A stretch of DNA of 64,000 bases from an uncultured Bacillota bacterium. Its GTDB lineage: Bacteria > Bacillota_I > Bacilli_A > Culicoidibacterales > ZOR0006. The translations under genes and the position numbers were made by a program. Below the pieces are notes generated by a model. It ran no database searches. It was not told the DNA's origin and saw nothing but the letters and a program-made list of their open reading frames with translations. The DNA is taken from NCBI GenBank assembly GCA_945956935.1, contig CAMFJD010000003.1:1-64000 (forward strand), written 5' to 3'. Positions 39,030 to 47,201 of this stretch are shown here, piece by piece (the stretch's first letter is position 1; each line of letters starts with the position of its first letter).

Positions 39030-40027
39030 TATTTCGAATCCGTAATTGTTGTCGTTGCATGTTCGACTTGAGCAATACTTTCACGCATACTTGTATCTGC
39101 TTGAATATTTTGCAATTGATAGTAGTCATTAATTCCTAAATTTCCATTTCGGAAAGCTTGGGCTATCGCTTGTGGCACTTCAGACTCTGCTTCAACAACT
39201 TTCGCTTTCATTTCAACAACTTTCGCTTTCATTTCTTGTTCATAAGCAATTGCCATCGCACGCTTTTCTTCTGCTTTCGCTTGTGCAATTTGTTTATCAG
39301 CTTCTGCTTGATCAGCCTGTAACTTAGCACCAATATTACGTCCTACATCAATATCAGCAATATCAATTGATAAAATTTCAAATGATGTCCCAGAATCCAA
39401 GCCTTTTTCTAATACCGTTTGCGAAATTGAATCTGGATTTTCAAGCACAGACTTATGAGCAGCACTCGAACCTACCGTCGTAACTACACCCTCGCCTACA
39501 CGAGCAATAATTGTTTCTTCGCCCGCTCCACCTACGAGACGCTCAATATTTGCCCGAACTGTTACTTTAGCTTTTACCATAACTTCAATTCCATCTTTTG
39601 CCACTGCAGAAATTAACGGTGTTTCAATCACTTTTGGATTTACACTCATTTGTACAGCTTCAAGTACATTTCGTCCTGCTAAATCAATTGCAACAGCTTG
39701 CTCAAATTCGAGTGGAATATCTGCCCGCTGTGCTGCAATTAAAGCATTAACAACTGTATCTACATTTCCACCTGCTAAATAATGTGCTTCTAATTTGTCA
39801 ATTTCTAACTCTAGTCCCGCTTTAGTTGCCTTAATTAACGGATTAATAATTCGTGCCGGTGCTACACGTCGGAATCGCATCCCAATTAATGTTGCAATTG
39901 AGACATTGACACTTGAAAAGCGTGCTGTAATCCATAATCCAACCGGTACAACTGTTAATAAAATAATTAATAATATAAATACCAATATCATTGGAATAAT
40001 AAAAAATAATACTTCCGTTCCCATCAT
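39029..40027 (-). CDS. floA: flotillin-like protein FloA
   Basis: A 332-residue membrane scaffold of bacterial lipid domains. A hydrophobic N-terminal hairpin (residues 5-28) precedes an SPFH/PHB-like domain with [56 protein letters not shown] and an Ala/Glu/Lys-rich coiled coil with the repeat [15 protein letters not shown]. Identity to Bacillus FloA (YqfA) is visible along the whole length. The ATG at 40027 has GGGAAGG 6 bases upstream, whereas ATG 40033 overlaps the nfeD TGA. The nfeD-floA-third gene order is the expected operon. Confidence 0.95.
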   Translation of the reverse strand: MMGTEVLFFIIPMILVFILLIILLTVVPVGLWITARFSSVNVSIATLIGMRFRRVAPARIINPLIKATKAGLELEIDKLEAHYLAGGNVDTVVNALIAAQRADIPLEFEQAVAIDLAGRNVLEAVQMSVNPKVIETPLISAVAKDGIEVMVKAKVTVRANIERLVGGAGEETIIARVGEGVVTTVGSSAAHKSVLENPDSISQTVLEKGLDSGTSFEILSIDIADIDVGRNIGAKLQADQAEADKQIAQAKAEEKRAMAIAYEQEMKAKVVEMKAKVVEAESEVPQAIAQAFRNGNLGINDYYQLQNIQADTSMRESIAQVEHATTTITDSK

Positions 40028-40029
40028 AA

Positions 40030-40500
40030 TCATCCTTCCCTCTCTTCTTCTAACTCACGTACCGAACGCACAAATAATTTCCGATGATTCACACGCACAA
40101 TTTTCACGCGATCACCTTTCTGAATAATATTCCCCTGTGCAATAGCATCGTACAATTCCCCATTTTGCTCAATTGTTCCACCCGGTCGTAATACGGTATA
40201 GGCAACTGCCTCACTATCTAACAAGTGTGTCAATGATTGACTTGGTTGACCAGACACCTCTGTACGCAAAAAAATATCTTTGGCTCTCCTAGTAAAAGCA
40301 ATAAAAGCAACTAGTAAAAGAATCAAAATACCAATGGATAAAATAGACACAGCAATATTATTGGCTGTAATCATTAAAACGATCGTTGCTGCAACAAAAC
40401 TTAAAAAACTTAGTAGTGCAAATGCACCAATACCTGGAATAAATATCTCAATTGTTGCTAAAATAATCCCTAAAACTACTAATCCAATTACCCATTCCAT
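40030..40500 (-). CDS. nfeD: short NfeD-family membrane protein
   Basis: A 156-residue member of the NfeD family in its short form: about four transmembrane helices (residues 3-70) and a C-terminal OB-fold domain ([22 protein letters not shown] and [10 protein letters not shown]). It lacks the ClpP-class serine protease domain found in long NfeD proteins such as YqeZ. NfeD proteins partner with flotillins and stomatins; floA follows immediately with overlapping stop and start. SD AGGGGG precedes the ATG. Confidence 0.88.
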   Translation of the reverse strand: MEWVIGLVVLGIILATIEIFIPGIGAFALLSFLSFVAATIVLMITANNIAVSILSIGILILLLVAFIAFTRRAKDIFLRTEVSGQPSQSLTHLLDSEAVAYTVLRPGGTIEQNGELYDAIAQGNIIQKGDRVKIVRVNHRKLFVRSVRELEEEREG

Positions 40501-40542
40501 GTACCTATCCCCCTTTCATAAGAATATGCTCAATTATAACAC

Positions 40543-40585
40543 AAAAAAAGAAAGTATCGCTTAAAATGTTGATACTTTCCCTTTT
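40543..40585 (-). terminator. terminator of pdxK
   Basis: A 9-bp stem GAAAGTATC/GATACTTTC with a 12-base loop is followed by seven T on the minus strand. Confidence 0.75.
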
Positions 40586-40590
40586 TTTCA

Positions 40591-41400
40591 TTAAATTTTA
40601 TGACGTAATGCGCTATGTTTTGTCGGACCTACATATTGATTTAATGCGAATCCTTCTTCAATAGCTGCAGTAATGAAAGTTTTTGCTATGTGAATCGCCG
40701 CTAATGGTGTTTCTCCCTTGGCTAATTCCGCACAAATTGCCGCTGAAAATGTACAACCTGCTCCATGTGTATACGTTGTATGTGCACGTGGGGCAACAAG
40801 GTGTGTCATAGTTTCACCATCAAAAACAACATCTATTGCCTTTCCATCTAAATCATGCTTTCCACCTTTTACAACGACATATTTTGCACCACTCGCGTGA
40901 ATAATACGGGCAGCATCCTCCATTTGCTCAATTGTTTCAATCGGTGGCATTTGAGCTAGTTGAGCCGCTTCAAATAAGTTTGGTGTGACAACTGTTGCCA
41001 ATGGGACAAGATGCTCGCGTAATGCCTGTGCTACTTCTGGAAAAAGTGGTTGATCAGCACCTTTACAAACAAGCACAGGATCAACTACAATATTTTGCAA
41101 TGCATATTTTTTAATATTTTCAACAACAAGTTCAATAATTTCAACTGTGGCTAACATTCCTGTTTTCGTTGCTTGTACACCTATTCCTTGCACAATTGTA
41201 TTAATTTGTGCCTGGATTACATCAAGTCCAATTGGAAATACTTGGTGACTCCATTGATTGCTTGGATCCATCGCTACAATAATTGTTAATGCCGACATTC
41301 CATATACATCACGTTCCTGAAATGTTTTTAAATCAGCTTGAATTCCTGCACCTCCACTGCTATCTGAACCAGCAATCGTTAATACTTTCGGTATACTCAT
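40591..41400 (-). CDS. pdxK: pyridoxine / hydroxymethylpyrimidine kinase
   Basis: A 269-residue ribokinase-fold kinase of the ThiD/PdxK group. Markers are TIAGSDSSGGAGIQADLKTF at the N terminus, VVDPVLVCKG, VVTPNLFEAAQL and the anion-hole motif HGAGCTFSAAI with the catalytic residue. Such enzymes phosphorylate HMP in thiamine synthesis or pyridoxal/pyridoxine in B6 salvage; the VCKG type includes the Bacillus PdxK. No thiamine genes are nearby, so salvage is plausible but not proven. It stands alone between nfeD and acpP with its own terminator. Confidence 0.85.
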   Translation of the reverse strand: MSIPKVLTIAGSDSSGGAGIQADLKTFQERDVYGMSALTIIVAMDPSNQWSHQVFPIGLDVIQAQINTIVQGIGVQATKTGMLATVEIIELVVENIKKYALQNIVVDPVLVCKGADQPLFPEVAQALREHLVPLATVVTPNLFEAAQLAQMPPIETIEQMEDAARIIHASGAKYVVVKGGKHDLDGKAIDVVFDGETMTHLVAPRAHTTYTHGAGCTFSAAICAELAKGETPLAAIHIAKTFITAAIEEGFALNQYVGPTKHSALRHKI

Positions 41401-41517
41401 TTTTTTCTTCCTCCATTTTTTTGCTTTATTATTTTTATCATAACTTTTTTTCCAAAAAGTGCAACTATTTTCTGTTATTTTTTAAACTTACCAAAGAATA
41501 TGTCATGATATTTTATA

Positions 41518-41553
41518 TAAAAAAACAGCCTGTTATATTCATACCAGACTGTT
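41518..41553 (-). terminator. terminator of acpP
   Basis: AACAG-(T)-CTG pairs with CAG-(G)-CTGTT across a 12-base loop and is followed by a T run on the minus strand. Confidence 0.65.
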
Positions 41554-41561
41554 AGATATTT

Positions 41562-41792
41562 TTATTTATTTGCTTCAACAAAGTCAACAATGTTTTGAAC
41601 TGTCTTCATGTTCATTAATTCTTCTTCTGGAATTTCAATTCCAAATTGTTCTTCTGCTTCCATAACAACTTCCATAACTGCTAATGAATCTGCTTCTAAA
41701 TCTTCTTGAATACGTGCTTGTGGAGTTACTTGATCCATTTCTACTCCTAATTGATCTACTAAAATTTCTGCTACTTGTTCAAATGTTGTCAT
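41562..41792 (-). CDS. acpP: acyl carrier protein
   Basis: A 76-residue acidic four-helix carrier of fatty acyl chains. The phosphopantetheine site is Ser36 in EADSLAVME, and helix II reads VMEAEEQFGIEIPEEE. Holo-ACP synthase is encoded about 6.5 kb away (48323-48667). SD AAAGGAA precedes the ATG. The promoter carries a FabT-like operator over its -35, and the FabT-like gene is directly upstream, supporting regulation with fatty acid synthesis. Confidence 0.96.
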   Translation of the reverse strand: MTTFEQVAEILVDQLGVEMDQVTPQARIQEDLEADSLAVMEVVMEAEEQFGIEIPEEELMNMKTVQNIVDFVEANK

Positions 41793-41835
41793 ATCTATCG
41801 TTTCCTTTCAAATTTCTATTTTCGCTTCTTGATTT

Positions 41836-41864
41836 ATTGTAACGGAAAATAGTTTGATATTCAA
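41836..41864 (-). promoter_or_regulatory. promoter of acpP
   Basis: On the minus strand TTGAAT and TACAAT are separated by exactly 17 bases; the -35 sits inside the FabT-like palindrome. Confidence 0.75.
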
Positions 41865-41865
41865 G
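41851..41865 (-). promoter_or_regulatory. FabT-like operator
   Basis: AGTTTGATATTCAAG (plus strand) fits the inverted repeat TTTGA-n3-TCAAx recognised by FabT-type regulators of fatty acid genes. It overlaps the acpP -35 element, so binding should repress acpP. Confidence 0.55.
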
Positions 41866-41897
41866 GTATTTTCCAAAAATATTTTTACTATTCTATT

Positions 41898-42338
41898 TTA
41901 GACTTGTTTATCGTATTGATAACGAAAATATTTTAAGATTGCTATCACTTCTGCTTCGTTAAAATATGGTTGTGCCTCTTTTAAACGATCACGAAAGAAA
42001 TTTGTGTATGCTTGCGCAGCTTCAATTCCTTGTTCATTCAGTTTAACAAAAATGACACGTTTATCATGCTGTTGTCGTTCACGTTGTAAGAAACCTTTCC
42101 GCTCTAAACGTGATACAACTGATGTTAATGTTCCCATCGTAATACCTAGTGTCTTTGCGAGTGTACTCATTGTTGGTTCAGCAGTTCGCTGTATTAAACC
42201 TAACAAACGAAACTCATTGAGTGTAATATGAGAAAATCCACATTTATCAAGATACATGCGTTCATCCGCAGCAATTGCAATATCTGCTTTTAAAAATTCA
42301 TCAATTATGACATGGGTAAGCTGTGTTAAGTCTTTCAT
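41898..42338 (-). CDS. fabT: MarR-family regulator, FabT-like
   Basis: A 146-residue winged-helix regulator. The recognition region MSTLAKTLGITMGTLTSVVSRLERKGFLQRERQQ and the wing with the DKR motif are standard MarR. The order and spacing match FabT of Streptococcaceae, which represses the fab operon when bound to acyl-ACP. Placement immediately upstream of acpP, and a TTTGA-n3-TCAA box in the acpP promoter, support that name, but the rest of a fab cluster is not in view. The start is ambiguous between ATG 42347 and 42338. Confidence 0.72.
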   Translation of the reverse strand: MKDLTQLTHVIIDEFLKADIAIAADERMYLDKCGFSHITLNEFRLLGLIQRTAEPTMSTLAKTLGITMGTLTSVVSRLERKGFLQRERQQHDKRVIFVKLNEQGIEAAQAYTNFFRDRLKEAQPYFNEAEVIAILKYFRYQYDKQV

Positions 42339-42369
42339 TATCACCATATCCTTTCTTTTCTTAACTTCT

Positions 42370-42398
42370 ATTATACTAGAAAATTCTTCTTTTTTAAA
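42370..42398 (-). promoter_or_regulatory. promoter of the MarR/FabT-like gene
   Basis: On the minus strand TTTAAA and TATAAT are separated by 17 bases. It faces the divergent promoter at 42409-42436; a CTTTGCAAAG palindrome lies between them at 42408-42417. Confidence 0.65.
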
Positions 42399-42408
42399 TG
42401 TGAACCCT

Positions 42409-42436
42409 TTGCAAAGTAGTTTTTTTTCGTTATAAT
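42409..42436 (+). promoter_or_regulatory. promoter of the small gene at 42477
   Basis: TTGCAA and TATAAT are separated by 16 bases on the plus strand. The -35 is part of the palindrome CTTTGCAAAG, a possible operator. Confidence 0.65.
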
Positions 42437-42476
42437 TGAATCTAATGATTTAAAAATTAAAAAAGGGGTTTTGTTT

Positions 42477-42806
42477 ATGGGACATTTTACTGAAAAAACA
42501 TTGTTTACACATCACTCATCATTTAATGATGAAAATAAGCTCAAACCAGTTTATGCTTTTTTCGCTCTTTTAGAAAGCTTTGAAAACGGGGTAAAAGCAC
42601 TAAAAGTTATGGTCGATGACTACCATATTTGGGTTGAAGAAATTGAATTTGTAGATAATTTAAATGAGTTTATTATTTTACATGATCATGATGCATATGA
42701 CTCTTTTATCAAGCACATTCGTAAGCAATTACGTGGACAAAAAACTTATCAAGCGGATATGGTACGTTTTCTCTTACGTGAAGCGAATCAACGCCTCGAA
42801 TCTTAA
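42477..42806 (+). CDS. hypothetical 109-residue protein
   Basis: I do not recognise the family. The protein is soluble, with alternating strands and helices (KPVYAFFALLESFENGVKALKVMVDDYHIWVEE near the middle, a helical end RQLRGQ-type RKQLRGQKTYQADMVRFLL). AGGGGT lies before ATG 42477. It has its own good promoter, divergent from the FabT-like gene, and its own terminator, so it is a real monocistronic gene. A small alpha/beta domain is likely; no function is implied. Confidence 0.7.
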   Translation: MGHFTEKTLFTHHSSFNDENKLKPVYAFFALLESFENGVKALKVMVDDYHIWVEEIEFVDNLNEFIILHDHDAYDSFIKHIRKQLRGQKTYQADMVRFLLREANQRLES

Positions 42807-42807
42807 A

Positions 42808-42836
42808 AATAAAAAGGCATATGCCTTTTTATTTTT
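42808..42836 (+). terminator. terminator of the small gene
   Basis: AAAAAGGCAT/ATGCCTTTTT forms a self-complementary hairpin followed by ATTTTTG. Confidence 0.75.
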
Positions 42837-42887
42837 GCCTATGTTATAATAAAAACAAGTATTTATTTGTAGAAAGGATTCCCATCC

Positions 42888-43817
42888 ATGGCCACATTTA
42901 TTACAATTGACTTTGAAACAGCTAATCACTATCGAAATAGTGCGTGCGCACTCGGAATTACAAAAGTACACAATGGTACAATTATAGAATCTCGGTCATG
43001 GCTTATTCGTCCCAACCATATTGCGTTCCACGAAAAAAATATTGCTATTCATCACATTTTTCCAGAAATGGTCATGCATGAACCTACCTTTGGCATGTTA
43101 GCCGCCGAAATTATGCCCTACTTTGAAGAATGTGATTTTGCAATTGCACACAATGCTCCTTTTGATTTTGGTGTCCTATCAGCATTGTTGCAAACATACG
43201 ATTTACCAATTCCAGTATTTCAATATAGCTGTAGCGTACAAATGGCGCGTAAAGCATGGCCTCACTTATCAAGTCATAAACTCAATGATTTAGCTACTGA
43301 ATTCGGATTTCAGCTCAATCATCACGATCCAAAAGATGACTCACGTGTTTGTGCTGAAATTATTATAAAATTATTTCAGCAATTTCATTTCACTTCAATC
43401 ACCGACTTTGATACATATTTTCAAACAGCGTATACAAAACAATTCACTACGATCATTCCCAAAAAAAAGCAAAGTCAACTTCGTGTTATCCAACCCGAAA
43501 CAACTGAATTTGACCAAACACATCCATTCTATCATCAAACACTCGTTTTTTCTGGACGATTTCATTCACTTTCAAGACAACAAGCAATTGTTGCTTGTGT
43601 AAATGTTGGCGCTATTCACCAACGTGATATTTCAAGTTATACTGATATCCTCGTCATTAGTGAACGTGACTATCAACATTGGCAACATAACAAAGGTATG
43701 TCACATAAGCTTGCCTTTGCATTGCAACACAATCGGTCACACTCTGCAAGGCAAACAATACACATCATCACTGAACTCCAATTTTTAGATATATTAAAAA
43801 GTAGGCATGACACATAG
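42888..43817 (+). CDS. DEDDh 3'-5' exonuclease fused to a BRCT-like domain
   Basis: A 309-residue protein. The N-terminal exonuclease (residues 3-165) has the DnaQ-type metal ligands Asp8 and Glu10 (IDFET), Asp93 (HNAPFDFGVL) and the HHDPKDDSR segment with the last His/Asp. The C-terminal 90 residues (from QTLVFSGRF about residue 217 to the end) have the BRCT strand pattern, with VFSGRF and a predicted Gly-rich turn. Similar exonuclease-BRCT architectures occur in Gram-positive DNA polymerase III epsilon-like proteins. It probably trims or proofreads DNA in repair. SD AAAGGA; the -10 TATAAT is at 42845-42850. The stop codon lies in the shared terminator. Confidence 0.82.
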   Translation: MATFITIDFETANHYRNSACALGITKVHNGTIIESRSWLIRPNHIAFHEKNIAIHHIFPEMVMHEPTFGMLAAEIMPYFEECDFAIAHNAPFDFGVLSALLQTYDLPIPVFQYSCSVQMARKAWPHLSSHKLNDLATEFGFQLNHHDPKDDSRVCAEIIIKLFQQFHFTSITDFDTYFQTAYTKQFTTIIPKKKQSQLRVIQPETTEFDQTHPFYHQTLVFSGRFHSLSRQQAIVACVNVGAIHQRDISSYTDILVISERDYQHWQHNKGMSHKLAFALQHNRSHSARQTIHIITELQFLDILKSRHDT

Positions 43818-43836
43818 TTATCATACCTACTTTTTT
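43797..43836. terminator. bidirectional terminator between exonuclease and HAD genes
   Basis: AAAAGTAGGCATGA pairs with TCATACCTACTTTT (one mismatch) across a loop of about 10 bases; T runs follow on both strands. It overlaps the end of the exonuclease gene. Confidence 0.75.
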
Positions 43837-44629
43837 ATTTTGTTTCATTTATTTTAGCAATAGCTGCTACTGCCTCGGCTACACTTTCCACAACATAATC
43901 CGCTTTTGCTTGAATTTTTGGTGCTGCATGATGAAATGTAAAACTATATGGTGTTTGTTCAAACATTGATACATCATTAGCCGCATCACCAATCACAGCA
44001 ATTTCATTTGGTGTAATTTGCATATGCGCTAAAAATTTGGCAACTGCAGTTCCTTTTGAAATAGCAACTGGTCCAATATTTATTTCATGACCATCGTTAA
44101 AAAGTTCAAATTCTCCAGGCATTATCACATTGATTTGTTCAACAAGTTGTGTAATTGCTTGTTCGCTACCTTGAATAAAATATTTAATCGGGAAAATAGT
44201 TTCCCCAAATTGCGCTACAACATCTGACTGCTCGAACACATGACCATCTTTGTAGCGATCATGGACATCTTTATTCCCATGATAATAAACCATCTCTCCA
44301 TCATTCGCCTCAATCGTTGTTAACTGCTCTGTGAGTAACTGTAACTGTTGTTGCATAAACTGATTCGCTTCGACTGATAAACGTTTCTCAAATAAACACT
44401 CACCACTTTCACTATGAATATGTGCACCATTACAACTAATTCGATGACTGACTGGACCAATTCCTTCTTGTTGAGCAAATAATTCTATTTCAAAATCAGC
44501 TCGCCCAGTAGCAATGATAAATTGTCCACCATTTGATATAAAAGTAGCAATCGCTTGTTTATCTTCTTCACTCACTTGACGATTACGAATTAATGTCCCA
44601 TCTAAATCACAAATAAAATATCGAATCAT
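43835..44629 (-). CDS. HAD-superfamily Cof-type phosphatase
   Basis: A 264-residue HAD-IIB hydrolase. Motif I DLDGTLI (Asp8), motif II ATGRA, a substrate-determining cap, and motif IV VIGDAANDVSMFEQ. These enzymes act on small phosphates; the substrate is unknown. Start: ATG 44629 has GGGAAG at proper distance, while ATG 44635 is too close. It resembles the HAD gene at 14364-15203 in architecture but the two are clearly distinct sequences. Confidence 0.88.
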   Translation of the reverse strand: MIRYFICDLDGTLIRNRQVSEEDKQAIATFISNGGQFIIATGRADFEIELFAQQEGIGPVSHRISCNGAHIHSESGECLFEKRLSVEANQFMQQQLQLLTEQLTTIEANDGEMVYYHGNKDVHDRYKDGHVFEQSDVVAQFGETIFPIKYFIQGSEQAITQLVEQINVIMPGEFELFNDGHEINIGPVAISKGTAVAKFLAHMQITPNEIAVIGDAANDVSMFEQTPYSFTFHHAAPKIQAKADYVVESVAEAVAAIAKINETK

Positions 44630-44665
44630 ATTCATCTTCCCTCTTATTTTATTGATATAACATTA

Positions 44666-46810
44666 TTATATCATATATTGTAAGCTTATCGTTTGTCGGA
44701 TTTCATCTATTTCAATTATCTCTACTTGAACAATATCATTAATCGATACAACTTCAAGTGGATGCTGAATTCGTTTGCCAAATTTGGATTTATGAATCAA
44801 ACCATCTACTTTTACACCAATGTCTACAAAAGCGCCAAAATCAACAATATTGCGAACTGTTCCCTCTAGTATCATTCCCACTTCTAAATCGGAAAATTTC
44901 AACACATCTTTTCTCAACAATGGTTGTGGATACTCGTCACGCGGATCACGGTTAGGTGCGCACAATGCCGCCAAAATATCGGAAACGATAATGTGACTAG
45001 CATTGATTGCATCACTCAATGCTTCTACCTTAACACTTGCAATTTTCTCTTCTAGTGCACTACTTCCTAGTGAAGTCGTCTCAAAGCCAAGTTCCTGTAA
45101 AATTTTCATTGCTACTGGATAACTTTCTGGATGAATCGGTGTTGTATCAAATGGATGTATCCCTTGTTGAATACGTAAAAACCCTGCTGCCTGTTCAAAT
45201 GTTTTAGCACCTAAACGTGGAACGTTTTTTAATTGCTCTCGACTTGTAAATGCACCGTTTGTATCTCTATACTGGATAATTTGTTTCGCTACTGTTGCAT
45301 TTAATCCAGATACTGCTGTTAGCAATTGAACACTCGCTGTATTAAGTTCAACCCCCACTTTATTTACTGCACTTTCAACTACTGCCTGTAATTCATCTTG
45401 CAATTGATTGCTAGGAAGATCATGTTGGTATTGACCTACTCCAAGTGACTGTGGATCAATTTTAATTAATTCTGCTAATGGATCAAGTACACGTCTAGCA
45501 ATTGATACCGCGCTTCTTTGTTCAACTTGTAAGTCTGGAAACTCAGCAATCGCTTGCTTACTTGCCGAATAGACACTTGCACCAGCTTCACTTACAAGTA
45601 AATATGCAACATCATCTTGTCGCTTTTTCAAAAGTTCGGCAATAAATTCTTCACTCTCTCGACTTGCTGTTCCATTTCCAATCGCAATAAGTGTGACTCC
45701 ATACGCATCAATTATTTGATTCAGTACTTTTTGAGCAGCTTCTTTTTGTTTTGCTGATTGGTGTGGATAAACGACTGCAATGTGTTCAAGTGCTCCTTGT
45801 GCATCGATTACTGCTAATTTGCAGCCTGTTCGATAAGCAGGATCTAATCCTAAAATAATTCTACCTTTCAATGGTGGCTGTAAGAGTAATTGTTGAATAT
45901 TTTGACTAAAGACAGTAATTGCTTGGGTTGATGCTCGCTGTGTGAGTTCTTGACGAATCTCACGTTCAATGCTTGGGAAAATTAATCGTTTATATGCATC
46001 TTGATAACATTTTTCAATGTATTGACAAAGCGAGTCATCTAATTTAGTCATGAGATATGCCATGACATATGCTGTTACTTTTACCAAGTCAGCGGCGAGT
46101 TTTACTTGTAAAATACCGAGCTTTTCACCGCGATTCAAAGCCAGGACTTGATGATTTTGTACATGAGCTACTTTCATTTCATATGCATAGTACATTTTAA
46201 ATGTTTGTTTTTCGTCAACGCTTCTTGACTTCTGTTTACTCACAATAAATCCATATCGCTGAAAATGCTGACGTACAGCTTGTCGAATAAAAATCCGTTC
46301 ACTAAACCACTGCGCCAAAATAAATCCTGTTTGCTCAAATACTTGTTGTGTGGTTATGAGCTCATCACGATAAAATTGTTGTGCCATAGTTGCTAATTGT
46401 TCATATGTGTACTGTCCAGATAATACACTTTTGGCAAATGGTTCTAATCCAAGAGCAATTGCTGCCGTCGCTTTTGTTTGACGCTTTTGTTGAAATGGTA
46501 AATATAAATCATCAAGTTCTGTCATTTTACGCGCGGCAATCAGTTCCTTTTTCAATTGATGAGTTAACATTCCTTGCTCATCAATTAAACGAATAATTTG
46601 CTCACGACGTTTTTCCAACTGCTGTATACTTTGCCACTGCTTAGCAATATTACGAATTTGTGTCTCATCTAGTGATCCCGTCTGTTCTTTTCGATAACGG
46701 GCAATAAATGGCACCGTATTCCCTTCATCAAGTAGCTGTAGTGTTGTCATAACTGCTTGAATTGGTATCTGTAGTTGTTTTGCGACTTCTTGGTATAATT
46801 GTTCTGTCAT
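44666..46810 (-). CDS. tex: Tex-family S1 RNA/DNA-binding protein
   Basis: A 714-residue Tex protein (YdcI type), conserved in bacteria and related to eukaryotic Spt6. Domains are the helical Tex-N region (1-200), the YqgF-like RNase H fold (GRIILGLDPAYRTGCKLAVID near residue 320), helix-hairpin-helix motifs (around 485-545, GLNATVAKQIIQYRD) and a C-terminal S1 domain (LEVGMILEGTVRNIVDFGAFVDIG). It acts in transcription-associated processes in other bacteria. The start is the ATG at 46810, with AAGGAG 9 bases upstream. It lies two genes after alr. Confidence 0.93.
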   Translation of the reverse strand: MTEQLYQEVAKQLQIPIQAVMTTLQLLDEGNTVPFIARYRKEQTGSLDETQIRNIAKQWQSIQQLEKRREQIIRLIDEQGMLTHQLKKELIAARKMTELDDLYLPFQQKRQTKATAAIALGLEPFAKSVLSGQYTYEQLATMAQQFYRDELITTQQVFEQTGFILAQWFSERIFIRQAVRQHFQRYGFIVSKQKSRSVDEKQTFKMYYAYEMKVAHVQNHQVLALNRGEKLGILQVKLAADLVKVTAYVMAYLMTKLDDSLCQYIEKCYQDAYKRLIFPSIEREIRQELTQRASTQAITVFSQNIQQLLLQPPLKGRIILGLDPAYRTGCKLAVIDAQGALEHIAVVYPHQSAKQKEAAQKVLNQIIDAYGVTLIAIGNGTASRESEEFIAELLKKRQDDVAYLLVSEAGASVYSASKQAIAEFPDLQVEQRSAVSIARRVLDPLAELIKIDPQSLGVGQYQHDLPSNQLQDELQAVVESAVNKVGVELNTASVQLLTAVSGLNATVAKQIIQYRDTNGAFTSREQLKNVPRLGAKTFEQAAGFLRIQQGIHPFDTTPIHPESYPVAMKILQELGFETTSLGSSALEEKIASVKVEALSDAINASHIIVSDILAALCAPNRDPRDEYPQPLLRKDVLKFSDLEVGMILEGTVRNIVDFGAFVDIGVKVDGLIHKSKFGKRIQHPLEVVSINDIVQVEIIEIDEIRQTISLQYMI

Positions 46811-46848
46811 CCTTATGCTCTCCTTTGAAAAAGAGCAGTGTAATCGCA

Positions 46849-47190
46849 CTACTCTTTTGATTGAATATCCGAATCATCAACAACACGATAATCAGCATCA
46901 ATAACCGATTCACTTTGTTGTTGTGCACGTTTAGCTGTGTCTTGCTGTTCATAAAATTGACCAAATTGTTGCTCAAATTGTTCTTGTTGCATTTGCCGGC
47001 GTTTTTGCTTCTGATAACGGCTATACACAATATATGCTATTATCAAAACAATGATAAATGGTGGAAGGCTAAATATAATATTGAAGAATAAAGATATTCC
47101 ACCGAAAATTAACATTATTATCAAAATCGCCCATAACCAACACCCTAGTGTGCTTTTGTTTGCTCCACCTGAATTATACTCTATTTGCAT
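46849..47190 (-). CDS. hypothetical two-helix membrane protein between alr and tex
   Basis: A 113-residue protein with two hydrophobic helices (about 18-37 and 43-62) and a long charged cytoplasmic tail rich in Gln, Glu and Arg ending in SDIQSKE. The family is not recognised. ATG 47190 has AAGGAG 7 bases upstream. It starts 11 bases after the alr stop and ends 38 bases before the tex start, so all three are probably co-transcribed. In Bacillus this slot holds the NdoAI/NdoA (MazEF) toxin-antitoxin genes and the rsb genes; the sequence does not resemble these. Confidence 0.7.
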   Translation of the reverse strand: MQIEYNSGGANKSTLGCWLWAILIIMLIFGGISLFFNIIFSLPPFIIVLIIAYIVYSRYQKQKRRQMQQEQFEQQFGQFYEQQDTAKRAQQQSESVIDADYRVVDDSDIQSKE

Positions 47191-47201
47191 AATCAAACTC
47201 C

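Noticed and set aside
46728-47030. 100-residue minus-strand frame across the tex start
   Set aside because: It overlaps both the small membrane protein gene and tex in another frame, with no SD; both real genes have good SDs.
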